Shown: positions 20,276 through 30,019 of the stretch, piece by piece
Layout: every line of letters begins with the position of its first letter
How positions within the stretch are numbered: position 1 is the stretch's first letter
Source of the DNA: Melanopsichium pennsylvanicum
Taxonomy: Eukaryota > Basidiomycota > Ustilaginomycetes > Ustilaginales
Reading direction: 5' to 3'
Length of the DNA: 64,000 nucleotides
NCBI GenBank assembly: GCA_900208305.1
Contig: OAPG01000018.1
Location: 310,001-374,000 of the forward strand
Notes under the pieces: model-generated
What the model saw: the letters and a program-made list of their open reading frames with translations, nothing else
What the model was told of the DNA's origin: nothing
The model's database searches: none
Position numbers and translations under genes: made by a program

Positions 20276-20641
20276 CGCAGCTGCTTTGGGGTTGCTAGTC
20301 CTCAATGGGAATCTGAATTCCAAAAACTTGTTCCATTCAGCAAGTAAAGGTGCCATACCAACATTGAATGCCAGGAATCTTGCACTTCTGCTCCAGTCCC
20401 AAGGTTCGCCTATAGCTACAGCTACTCTATCTAACTCTGGTGTTGCCGAAGATGGCGATGGTGAAGAGACGGAGGATGAAGCGAGTTCAGCGCGGGTTTG
20501 AGACGCCGAGATGCGTTCCAACGTTTGTGCGGCTCCATCAGCGACTACTCCGAGAATACCGTTGGTGACTGCCAAGGTGATCCAAGGTCGTCTGTCGAAA
20601 TTTCTTGTATAAAACGAGGAAAAGGCTTGGCGATATGTCAT
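19523..20641 (-). CDS. Mpv17/PMP22 family membrane protein with poly-Thr insert
   Basis: Three exons, 20641-20124, 19973-19806 and 19673-19523, encode 278 residues. Donors are GTAAGT; acceptors are ATACAG and AATTAG; all phases agree. ATG 20641 (MTYRQAFSSFYTRNFDRRPW) fits the usual N-terminus. Conserved pieces are ITLAVTNGILGVVADGAAQ, DWSRSARFLAFNVGMAPLL, MDQLFFAPIGLALFTGAMG across junction 1, MLANWQLWPLVQLVNFRYMPL, and YRVPFVSTVGILWNIGLSL across junction 2. Mpv17 proteins are four-helix proteins of the inner mitochondrial or peroxisomal membrane; the substrate is uncertain. A run of about 18 Thr and then Ala, encoded by a triplet microsatellite, interrupts the protein between the first and second conserved regions. 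Confidence 0.88.
20210..20280. repeat. (TTG)n coding microsatellite
   Basis: About 18 tandem TTG triplets flanked by CTG triplets. On the minus strand they encode the poly-Thr and Ala run of the Mpv17-family protein. Confidence 0.85.
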
Positions 20642-21214
20642 TACAGGCAACAGGAAGAGCAGCGAATCAACGTACGATGTCCAAGGAAGGATTCGGTTTG
20701 GCGCAAAATTCTATGATCTGATTGAGATTTGGCTTCTGGCTCAAGGCGAAGATGATGGCATTTCCGGTTGTCGACGAAGAGCAGTGAATGAAAGATATGG
20801 AGAAAAGCGTATTGCGAAGGACTTTTCTCGGTGTTCTTGAGGCGTTTGGCTCAAAAAAATAAAAAAAAATTAAAAATAAAAAATAGAAAAAATCAGTCAT
20901 GCCTCCACACAAACAAGTAAAGTCTTTTAAAACTTGCATATCTTGTTAAATCACTCACTCACAGTGTGACGCACTAATAATGTCATCCCCTTTCTAGCCT
21001 TAGACCCTGTTCACCTCCTTACCATTGGTCGTTGATTCACACACATACACCCACGTACACATACGATTCAGCCTCGTTTTACCCACCTAACCTTCAGCCT
21101 CCAAGGCTCAATCTCGCAAAGCTGCTGCTGATAGGTCTCAAACGCTGTCACGTTCACGTGGTCCAACCAGCCGCTGTTTTAGGGTCCACTATCTCCCGCT
21201 TCCTCTTGTTCACC
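20642..21214. promoter_or_regulatory. Divergent promoter of the Mpv17-family and EVE genes
   Basis: About 570 bp between divergent start codons. It contains an A-rich run near 20855-20890 and no gene. Confidence 0.4.
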
Positions 21215-22153
21215 ATGCCACCGAAACGTAAAACGGCAGATTCACTTGTCCAATCCTCTCTTTCCTCCTCCTCCTCTACATTCTCTGCGAATCCCAAAGG
21301 CCTTGGAGCTGATGAGCATCGCACAAGCCACTGGCTCATGAAAGCGGAACCCGACACGCGACTCGAAAATGGTCACAATGTCGCATTCTCCATTGACCAT
21401 TTAAAATCCTGCCGCATCACTCCTTGGGATGGCGTACGAAATCCCGAAGCACGTACCATCATGAAACAAAAAATGCGTTTTGGAGATCGAGTGCTGTTCT
21501 ACCACTCGAATACCAAAATTCCCGGCGTTGCTGGTTTGGCTAGGATCTCTTCCAAGCAATCCTACCCAGATGCTAGTGCGTTCGATTCCAAACATGCTTA
21601 CTACGATCCAAAGAGTGACGAGACGAGTCCAAAATGGTGGTTGGTGGATGTAGAGTTTGTGGAAAAGTTGGATAGGCTGGTTCCACTGGGGCTATTGCAA
21701 AAGATTGCGGGTAAGGCGGATGGTGGATTGAGTAAAGAGGAGAGAGCGCAAGTGGGATATTTGACTGATGAAGAATTGGGCTCAATCAAGGATATGGCTT
21801 TGCTGAATAGGGGTAGGCTTAGTGTTCAGCCGGTTTCCGAGGAGGCATACGTAGCGGTGGTCAAATTGAGCAAGCAGGCAGGTTGGGAAAATTGGTCAGC
21901 AAAGTGGAATCCTATCGCAGCATGTCAAAGGCCAAGTAAGAAAGCAAAATCAGATATACGAGCAGCGAAAGAGGATGAGCAAGAGCAGAAAGAGCGAGCT
22001 CAAATAGAGGTATCGAAGAACAAGATGGTCAAAGCCAAGTCAAAGCAAGAGCCAACGAGCAAAAAGACTAAGCTCCATAAAGAGGTTCCAACACTTGCAA
22101 GTAATGACGGTTTGAGGCGATCTTCACGGCATCGTAGCGACTGCATAAAGTAG
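21215..22153 (+). CDS. EVE-domain protein (Thy28/THYN1-like)
   Basis: A single exon encodes 312 residues from ATG 21215 ([10 protein letters not shown]); the frame upstream is not protein-like. The EVE domain spans about 40-235: [81 protein letters not shown]. These match THYN1/Thy28. EVE domains are PUA-like folds that bind modified bases in DNA or RNA; fungal function is not established. Lys/Arg-rich N- and C-termini suggest nuclear targeting (inference). It is longer than THYN1 because of the basic C-terminal tail. Confidence 0.92.
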   Translation: MPPKRKTADSLVQSSLSSSSSTFSANPKGLGADEHRTSHWLMKAEPDTRLENGHNVAFSIDHLKSCRITPWDGVRNPEARTIMKQKMRFGDRVLFYHSNTKIPGVAGLARISSKQSYPDASAFDSKHAYYDPKSDETSPKWWLVDVEFVEKLDRLVPLGLLQKIAGKADGGLSKEERAQVGYLTDEELGSIKDMALLNRGRLSVQPVSEEAYVAVVKLSKQAGWENWSAKWNPIAACQRPSKKAKSDIRAAKEDEQEQKERAQIEVSKNKMVKAKSKQEPTSKKTKLHKEVPTLASNDGLRRSSRHRSDCIK

Positions 22154-23666
22154 CACTCTGCCTGTGTACTTTATACAACTTGCTTTCCCTAAGACCGCTC
22201 CCTGTTCTTTGATTCGCTCTGAATGTTCTCATCGGCACTAGTAGCCTTGACTTGTATATCGTTTCCAATATAGTTACGGGCACCACAAAACGTCACGTTG
22301 GAACTTCAAAGGCAGATTGTGATTTAATTGCGACTACGATCTGAACTTTCGATTCACTCTCGACGACATTGAGAGACAAAACAATTTCAAATTTGTTGAA
22401 ATGAGACTGAGAGAGATGTGCGATGGCCCAACGAACCCATTCCTCCACTGATAAGAAAGAAGGATGGGTTGATACGGGATCACGGATATGCCGTGTCATT
22501 TGTCTTCCCCAATTCTCCATCCCATCTTGCTTGCACCTCTCCCCGAAAGAGTAGGGAGGAAGAAAAAGCAGATGGGGGCATCGAAATGAAACCGAACATC
22601 TTTGATTAGACTTATGTCCCCACCTCTCCGTGAAGGAGGGATGGGGAGTTGGTCCCGAAGAGCAATTTCTGCCGAAGAGGGGTATATCTAGGTGAAAAAT
22701 GAAAGAGGAAAAAGGAGAATGAGGGGCTCAAAAGGGAACATGTTGTGAGACAAGCGGATTGAGATGGAGAATGGAACAAAAGCGAGCTGGAATAGAGTCG
22801 AGAGGATACGTGGTTGTGCAGATATTTCAGATGTTTTGACGATGCTGTAGGGTGCCGAGTTGGATGGTTGGGATGCACAGAAGCGGAATATGAGGATGTC
22901 AACAACACGTTATTAGAAAGGGGTTCGTTAGTGAAAGCAGTGTCTATGGATGGTGGAGTAGAAGCAACAAGTCAAATTTCGTTTCCGCAATACAGTTAGG
23001 CTCTTTTTTGGTGCACTACGCCTTCCAGCTTTTCCAAAAAGGCGACCTGCTGCCGAGAATTTCTTCGCATTTCCCGATCAAAGTCTTGTAATTTACGATT
23101 TCACTTTGATCGACCAAATGCAACACCTTTGTCAGCTGAGCCCATCTGCATCGTCTTCCATTCCTCATCTTTGCTCATGCTACCTTGCTGCGTTGCAGTA
23201 ACATTTCTCACCGACACCATCCACGTCTCGGCTTGTCCAAGTTCACACTTTCAGATCAAGGTACAGACACATCAAAAGTGAATGCCAAAGTTGCAGTATT
23301 TCATTGCCGGATCTCTGACGACCATTACTGTTGAATCGTCAAGACAACCGAATGTGATTTTGTGTCGCTCTCGTTAGGGAGACAACTTGTGTTTTTGAGC
23401 CGCATTTGAAAACAACTCTGATGTGATGATGATGTAGAGATAAAAGGGTAGAGGGGAGTTTACGAAGAGTGTGCTGCTGTGTTAATATGCATACAAAGCC
23501 GCGGGGGAGTATGCCACGCGGCTTGAGCTTTGACAGTTCCACCTTGGTGAATAGTCAAGCAAAAAATTAATTGGGGGAATAAAAAAGTTTGGGGAAAAGG
23601 AGAGGGAAGACCGTGCTCTGAAGATGCAATTGCGCAGATTGTGTACGACAAGAAGCGGAATGCAAA
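22154..23666. other. Gene-free stretch between EVE gene and RPS14
   Basis: About 1.5 kb between two convergent genes. I found no conserved frame, spliced gene or RNA gene; the minus-strand frame 22612-22908 is low-complexity Ser/His and not supported. Confidence 0.4.
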
Positions 23667-24661
23667 TCAGAGACGACGACCACGGCGACCACCCTTGCGG
23701 CGGGTAGAGTCGGTGGGGACGGGGGTGACATCCTCAATTCGGCCAATGCGCATGCCGGCACGGGCAAGAGCACGGAGAGCGGCCTGGGCACCGGGACCGG
23801 GGGTCTTGGTGCCGGTACCACCAGTGGCACGGAGCTTGATGTGGAGAGCAGTGATACCGACCTCCTTGCATCGGACAGCGCAGTCCTGAGCGGCCAACAT
23901 GGCAGCGTAAGGAGACGACTCGTCACGGTCAGCCTTGACCTTCATACCACCGGTGATTCGGCAGACGGTTTCCTTGCCGGACATATCGGTGACGTGGACG
24001 AAGGTGTCGTTGAAAGAGGCGAAAATGCTGTTGGTGCAGAATCAAAAGTGGGCGTGGTATAAGTATACTTGTTGGCGATGATTGAAAATATGACCATCGG
24101 CACGACGCATTGATGGTGTCTGCTGGTCCATGTTTGAATCCTTGTCTGATTTGCTAGGCCTTCGCTTTCTATTCTATTCAATCAATTGTACACCCTGGGC
24201 GAAGATTCGTCCGATCTTTCATGTCGTGTCGTCTGCAAAAAGGAAGTGTGCAAACTATATTCCATGCGAGTCGTGTGTGTCCCATCGTTTGGTCTGCCGT
24301 TGAAAAAAAAATATTTTCTTCAAATCCTGTATCTGTCCAAGCTGTGCGTATCAGCTCGAATCATAGATCGCCTTCTGTCGAGCCTGCTGATGTAGCCCCT
24401 TTGCGCGAATTCGACGTCAGATTGAGCTTGGTGACGACTGCGTCCTCACCATCCCTTACACTACCATTTGTGTTTGCGTGCCATTTCCTGCCAATGCGTT
24501 CCAAAGTTCTGACCTAGATGCGACGTGCCGGGCGAAGATGCACGTTGTTGAGCGTTAATACATGATACTTACTGAGCAACGCCGAAGACGAGCTCACCCT
24601 CACCAACGTTGGGACCGAGGGAGACCTCGTTAGTAGCAGCAGCACGGACCTTGGGAGCCAT
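23667..24661 (-). CDS. RPS14: 40S ribosomal protein S14 (uS11)
   Basis: Coding exons 24661-24573 and 24027-23667 encode 149 residues, matching the usual length near 150. The joined start is [17 protein letters not shown], then [20 protein letters not shown] across the junction. The uS11 signature [19 protein letters not shown] and the basic tail [11 protein letters not shown] are present. uS11 sits on the 40S platform and contacts the 3' end of 18S rRNA. The intron is 545 nt. A second intron in the 5' UTR is likely: donor AAG|GTAAGC at 24821 and acceptor GCACAG directly before the ATG. Divergent from RPL38. Confidence 0.96.
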
Positions 24662-24861
24662 CTGTGCGAGATTCGGGGAAAGATTGTTCGACAGGAATTA
24701 TCAAAGGTAAGGATATATTAGAATCGAATGCTCAAAGGATTTGCGCGGGTTGGATCGAGTTGCGTATTGTAATGTGGCTGATGTGTGATGCAGCCAATAG
24801 GTTTGTCGAGGTTCTGCTTACCTTGAAATATGTATGGGTGGTGTTCAGAAATGATGGATTC

Positions 24862-25480
24862 GCAGCTTAACGATGGTGACTAGACCCGTCTCAACTTCTC
24901 ACAGATCTTGATCCGAAGCGCCCAACTACGCAGCTCACAGCTCGCTCTCTACAGCCCACAATTACAGCCTGAATTGTTTGCCAGTCGAGTCTCTGTCTGG
25001 GCCCACTATCAAGTCTTCGAGAATCGTGGTCCCAAGGCCCTTGGTTGAGTTGCTGAAGCTGTCATGGCGCTGTGCTGCCTCGAATTTTGGAATTGGTATT
25101 GGCATTGGAATTTCACGATCGTGACAGGTCCGTGACGCTGCGTCTTTTGGTGCCTCAGTCGAAATCTGAATCACGTGTCTATTCTGAACAGCGGTCAACC
25201 TCGGCCGAGGTTCAGCCTTACCCAAAAATCGAGCCTGAATCGTAATGATCGGAAGCGGTCAGAGGTGCAGTGGCACCCTCGCGGCAACTCAAGAGCTTGC
25301 AGCCCGGCACTCTCGTAATTTGCGAATCGAGAGGCAGTCTGTGAGCACGGTTGAGGCCATCGAGTCGAGGGAGCTTGAGCGTTCAGCCAAGTGAGCGAAT
25401 GCAGTCAGTTGAGCTCATCGACATCGATCTCACCTTTTGTCTCTATAGGAACCCCTCACCGTACACACAGATCCGTCAAG
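24862..25480. promoter_or_regulatory. Divergent RPS14-RPL38 promoter region
   Basis: About 0.6 kb between two ribosomal protein genes transcribed away from each other, which would allow shared control. A short 5' UTR intron of RPL38 (GTGAGC 25391 to TAG 25448) is possible. No other gene is seen. Confidence 0.5.
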
Positions 25481-26421
25481 ATGGTAAGCATCAGCATTCG
25501 AAATATATACACACCATCGCACAACATGAACGGCAGCACCAAACGAAGAGCAGAACTCCGTCACCAGCACCGACGGCATATGCGATTTCAGGCCAAATTC
25601 CACTCGACGAAGCGGAGGAGTGCCAAGGATCTGATGGGGCATGATCAAACGTCTGGGCAATCACGGGACGAGGCACAATAAGAAGGGTCACCACGTCATT
25701 GCCTTGCGACGGAAGCGGATCAGTCAAGGTCTGCGTTGGCTTCATCATCTTGACATTTTCGGGGCAGAATGGTCTATCAGCATGGTTGTCTCAACAATAC
25801 GAATGTTCACGATCTTACGAAAAGCATATGGGGCGGTAATCTTGATTGATCTTGAAAAGTATTCGGAAGGACTGCAAGTCTGATTCGGATCTTCGACGTT
25901 TGACCCTTCCAGCCTCGATTTTTCGACATCTGCTAGTTTTAATATATCGAAGGGGTTTTTTTGGACTTGCTCCGAGGAATTCGGGCATAATGCTGGGCAG
26001 ACAGGGATGCAGAATTGGGATCGTGATGGGGGTTCTGCTTCTCCCAACAGCTGCCAGATATGTTATGCAAATGCTCAAAGTTCATATCAGCAACAGTATT
26101 TTTCTAACTCGTTCCCTACTCTACTTTTACGATGACAATGCGCATGATTTATCAACAATGCAAAAAAAATAGCCTCAGCAGATTACCGACATCAAGAAAT
26201 TCCTCGAGATCGCTCGTAGAAAGGACGCCTCGGCTGCCCGTGTCAAGAGCACTACCCGTTCTGATGGCAAGCAGGTGACCAAGTTCAAGATCCGATGCTC
26301 TCGTTTCCTCTACACGCTTTCGGTGGATGACAAGCAGAAGGCTGAGAAGCTTAAGCAGTCGCTTCCCCCTGGTCTTAACGTTGTCGAGATTGGCAAGCCC
26401 GTCAAGAGCTCGCGCAAGTAA
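25481..26421 (+). CDS. RPL38: 60S ribosomal protein L38 (eL38)
   Basis: Exon 1 contributes only the start codon (25481-25483), followed by GTAAGC. After a 689-nt intron ending in AATAG, exon 2 (26173-26421) supplies the rest, giving 83 residues. The protein begins [20 protein letters not shown] and includes [15 protein letters not shown] and the terminal [10 protein letters not shown], all typical of eL38. It is a small protein on the large subunit surface. The intron may allow regulation or host a noncoding RNA; I saw no clear C and D boxes. Confidence 0.95.
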
Positions 26422-27343
26422 AGAGAATCATAAACGAAAAAGCACTTCGATCAAGCAGCAGCATTTTCTCCCCTCATTTCCTGTTATACGTCGTCATCTT
26501 TCAACGAACACACACACACACACACACACGCACACCAGCATAATATCAAAATGATTACCCGCATAGCGCGGTACCGATCTCACTTCCCATCATTGCTTAC
26601 AGCGCGATTGTTACTTTGCCAATGAATGAAACATAAGCACAGTTTTAATCTTTTCACGATTCATGCAAACCTCCTAAAAATAACCATTGGCAATCACCTA
26701 TTCTCGTCTTGGGCACAAGGAATTGCCATGTCTCCCTAAGGGTTCACATCTCTTTTATCAACCTAGTTCCAAAAAAAAAGTCTTTCCATGGATACTCATG
26801 AAAGGGTAGCCTCATTGTATCATGTTCGCCCCATGTCGGATGGACGATGGCATGGAAATTGGTCATTTCTTTTTGCACAGTATCGTCATTCGGAATGGTC
26901 AGAACCCACGCACATTTCTATGCGCCACTTACGCTTTGGTGGAAACAAAAAAAATATATAGATTATATATTTAACACACTTTGTGAACGATATTACCAAC
27001 AAAGTTGAGCTCAGGCGTTTGTTCTTTCTTTTATCGTTGTGTAAACTTTTTTGAGTTGATAGCAACCGCACGAAATTGGCACTGTGAAATGTGAAAAAAA
27101 AGCTAAGGTAAATTACAGTACATGGTATTCACAATATCAGTCAACTTTCACAGACCGTGACACAACCAATCTAAAATTGTGTGTATCAAAGTGTATATGC
27201 TAAGCAAGAATTTTGTATATATATATATATATGCAAAATACATATCAAAACCATGCTTATAGTTGTGAGTTTTGAATGAATCCAAACTTCAAGTCCTTTC
27301 ATCGATCCGAAGCATCTAAAGTTTGCCCCATCATAACTTTGTT
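26422..27343. other. Intergenic, RPL38 3' UTR to Kre9-like 3' end
   Basis: An AT-rich convergent region with an (AC)n run at about 26511-26530 and a (TA)n run at about 27215-27232. No gene is seen. Confidence 0.5.
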
Positions 27344-27856
27344 TCAATTTCTCGATTTTGTGTCATCTAGCAATCTCTCAACAGCATGTCTCTTAGCCTT
27401 GACAGCTTTTTTTGATTTTTTTATAACAACTGTATCAGTATATCCCACCAGATTGGGCTTTGCTAAACTCGTGACGACCACTTCATACTCTCCCTCTTTG
27501 ACATTGCTAGGTACTACCCAATCGAATCTACCGCATTTTTCGCCCGTACCCATATCGTCACACTTTCCATCTTTGAAGCCGTGAATACTACCAACTTTGT
27601 GAGTAATTGTGTAGGTATGCAAACCTGAAGTGGCTTCTTGAGGAACTAGTTGGATTTCAAGACCACCTTTGGGGGCATTGAGCCAGTTAACGTAGACCGA
27701 CTGGTTAGGGTGCCATATAACTTTGCATTTCCAACTATCGCAGGATGGGTAGTTGACGTAGAGTACCTTTCCATTCGGATCATCGTTGGACGCTTGAGCA
27801 AGAACAGTACCGCAGAGTGCGGCTAGCGTGGTTAATGCGGTGAGGATGCGAACCAT
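27344..27856 (-). CDS. Small secreted Kre9/Knh1-like Ig-fold protein
   Basis: A single exon encodes 170 residues. A signal peptide (MVRILTALTTLAALCGTVLAQA) precedes a single beta-sandwich-like domain. The pattern VIWHPNQSVYVNWLN, EIQLVP, TYTITHKVG, FDWVVPSNVKEGEYEVVV resembles the N-terminal Ig-like domain of Kre9/Knh1 proteins linked to beta-1,6-glucan and to GPI-anchored Ser-rich fungal wall proteins. Four cysteines (CDSWKC; CDD; EKC) could form two disulfides. There is no C-terminal hydrophobic GPI signal, and the tail is basic (KKSKKAVKAKRH), so it may be free in the wall or medium. Family placement is by pattern only. Confidence 0.7.
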   Translation of the reverse strand: MVRILTALTTLAALCGTVLAQASNDDPNGKVLYVNYPSCDSWKCKVIWHPNQSVYVNWLNAPKGGLEIQLVPQEATSGLHTYTITHKVGSIHGFKDGKCDDMGTGEKCGRFDWVVPSNVKEGEYEVVVTSLAKPNLVGYTDTVVIKKSKKAVKAKRHAVERLLDDTKSRN

Positions 27857-29061
27857 TTTTTTGGCCGAATATGCTCAAGTTTAGGAAGAAGTCAAGGCAA
27901 AATTTGTAAGATACGAATGCCAACGGTGGGCTGCCAATCTTTTAGATCGACGAAGAGGAAAAAGTTGATCGAATACAAGTAGCAGGATCAACAACGAGTA
28001 GGGTAGTAGAAGTGACAGCAGGACTATTACGGTAATGAGGAAGAGTGGGAGTAAGTCGAAGCAAGTAAAGAGTTTTGTGAGAAGCTGGAAGGAAAGGATG
28101 GAGAAGGAGAAGGGGAACCAAGATTAAATGTAGTACTGAACGACCCAACCGGCGGTTGGGTGTTGTTGATTAGACTCACTCCTGCGTCAACTTGGTCGAG
28201 TGATGACGCTGGAGCGGGCATCTGTGTCAAAGGGGTTAAAACAAAGGGGGAGTTTTCTTCGGAAGTGCGTGGTGTGGGTGCATAGGAGAACCAACGTATT
28301 GTATTATACAGTCGGCATTCTACCCCTACGAGATTCATTTGAGGACAGGTCGTTCATCTGCACGGGAAATCCCTGCCACATCCCTGTCTCTATATCTCAA
28401 ATATGCCTCTTGGACAAGACGATGCTTGCGGATTTCAAGAGTCAAAAATCATTGGAAAGAAGCGTGATCAAGGTCTAGCGTTGCATGACAAATATGCGTG
28501 TGTTGTTCTCGCTTGTGTGTGTGTGTGTGTGTGTGTTTGTGTGTTTGTGTGTCTCATTGTGAAATTATTGTGTTTGATCTGCAACACGCAGCACAGCATA
28601 AGCAAAGAGAGGAGGGAAAAGACGTGTCAAAAGCAGCTCGGCGAAAAAGAATTATTCCTATGCATGAGGGTTCGGAGCCTATATGTATATTGATAAGTTA
28701 GACCGCGGTGAGAAGCTGATGATTTGGGAAGCGAGCGAGATGTGAAGTCAGGCTTTTTCAGTGTGGTTGCTGAACCGCTCAACTGCTTTGACAGCTATCA
28801 TAGTTTGCCTTGCCTCCTTCCAAAATCTTTACTGCGCTCTAACACACTTGTAGTTTATCACTTCCGATTTCCGTCATTTTTTTTTCAGAGTTCCTCCACA
28901 CACACATTCACACCAAATACCCAAAGACCGAACAACACCTCAGCAACAAGCATCTCATCTTTCATCATCATCATCGATTTGCTCTTACTTTATTCAACCG
29001 ATACCGACACAAGAGCCATCAGAAATTACTCTAGACATATCACAGTACTAGTCTACCAACA
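27857..29061. other. Divergent region between Kre9-like and PITH genes
   Basis: About 1.2 kb. It contains a (GT)n microsatellite (about 28513-28552). Short open frames are present but none shows a recognisable domain. Confidence 0.45.
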
Positions 29062-29861
29062 ATGTCACACAATCACTCGCACTCTGGTCCCTGTGGACAC
29101 CATCATCATCATCATCATGACGATGATTCTCACGTGAAACCGGATGAGGTACGTTGACACTTGGTTACATTTTTTTTACATTACCTTGATTTGTAATTCT
29201 TCTTACCTTTTGCCAACTTTCATTACGCATTATCGCTTCCAATCTTGTTTGAAACAAGGGTGATCAAGATTCGCTCTATAGCAGTGTTGATCGAGATCGA
29301 ATTGTAACTCTCAACGAGATTGTTCAAGGAAGTGGTTCCAAAATTATCAAACCCTGGTCTGCTCGTCTTGATGTTTTACCCGAATTACTTTCGGATACGG
29401 ATGATCAAATCATCATTCACATCCCTTTCACCTCCTCAGTTAAACTATCCACTTTTCTCCTCCGTTCAAACCCATCCATCGATTTAACTCCTAGTTGTAT
29501 CAAACTTTATAAAAACTTACCCGAATCTTCGCTCAATTTTGACGACATAATCAACCTTCCCACCTCAAAAATCATAACAACTCTTCAAAGTATTCCAACA
29601 ACATCAGATGTAAACCAAATCGTTCCTTTTCCTTTAGCACAAGTCAAATGGACCAATACAAATTCGATTACCGTTTTTGTAGAGTCGAGCATAGGTGGCG
29701 ATCAAACTGGCTTACAGTTTTTGGGTTTCAAAGGTAAAAATTCCGGTTTCACAACCAATTCCGCTCCAACGTCCATTGTGTATGAAAGCGCACCACAGTT
29801 AAAAGATCATGCAAAACTAGGCTCAGATTCGCTAACTTCAGCTCAAGGTTTCGGTCATTAA
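29062..29861 (+). CDS. PITH-domain protein (PITHD1 homolog)
   Basis: Exons 29062-29148 and 29259-29861 join in phase 0 (donor GAG|GTACGT, acceptor ACAAG) and encode 229 residues. The N-terminus is MSHNHSHSGPCG followed by seven His and three Asp, typical of PITHD1-type proteins. The PITH domain follows: SLYSSVDRDRIVTLNE, IIKPWSARLD, SDTDDQIIIHIPFTSSVKL, then FVESSIGGDQTGLQFLGFKG. PITH domains are jelly-roll folds found in thioredoxin-like protein 1 and PITHD1 and associate with the proteasome in TXNL1; the role of the stand-alone protein is unclear. Exon 2 has no ATG and is AT-richer than its neighbours. Convergent with HMG-CoA reductase, 158 bp apart. Confidence 0.93.
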
Positions 29862-30019
29862 CAAACCCGATAGAGAGAATCGATGTTATCACCATTCACA
29901 GTGCACGACGGCCAACAGAGTGTTTGTATGTGTGTGTGCGTGTGTGCGTGTATGCAAGTTTATGACTTCCGTATTTACAAGGATCATGTGTAATTTTGTA
30001 TGGTTTTACAGCTTAAGTC

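Noticed and set aside
24028..24572. snoRNA inside the RPS14 intron
   Set aside because: No convincing C box (RTGATGA) and D box (CTGA) pair at suitable spacing was seen on the sense strand.
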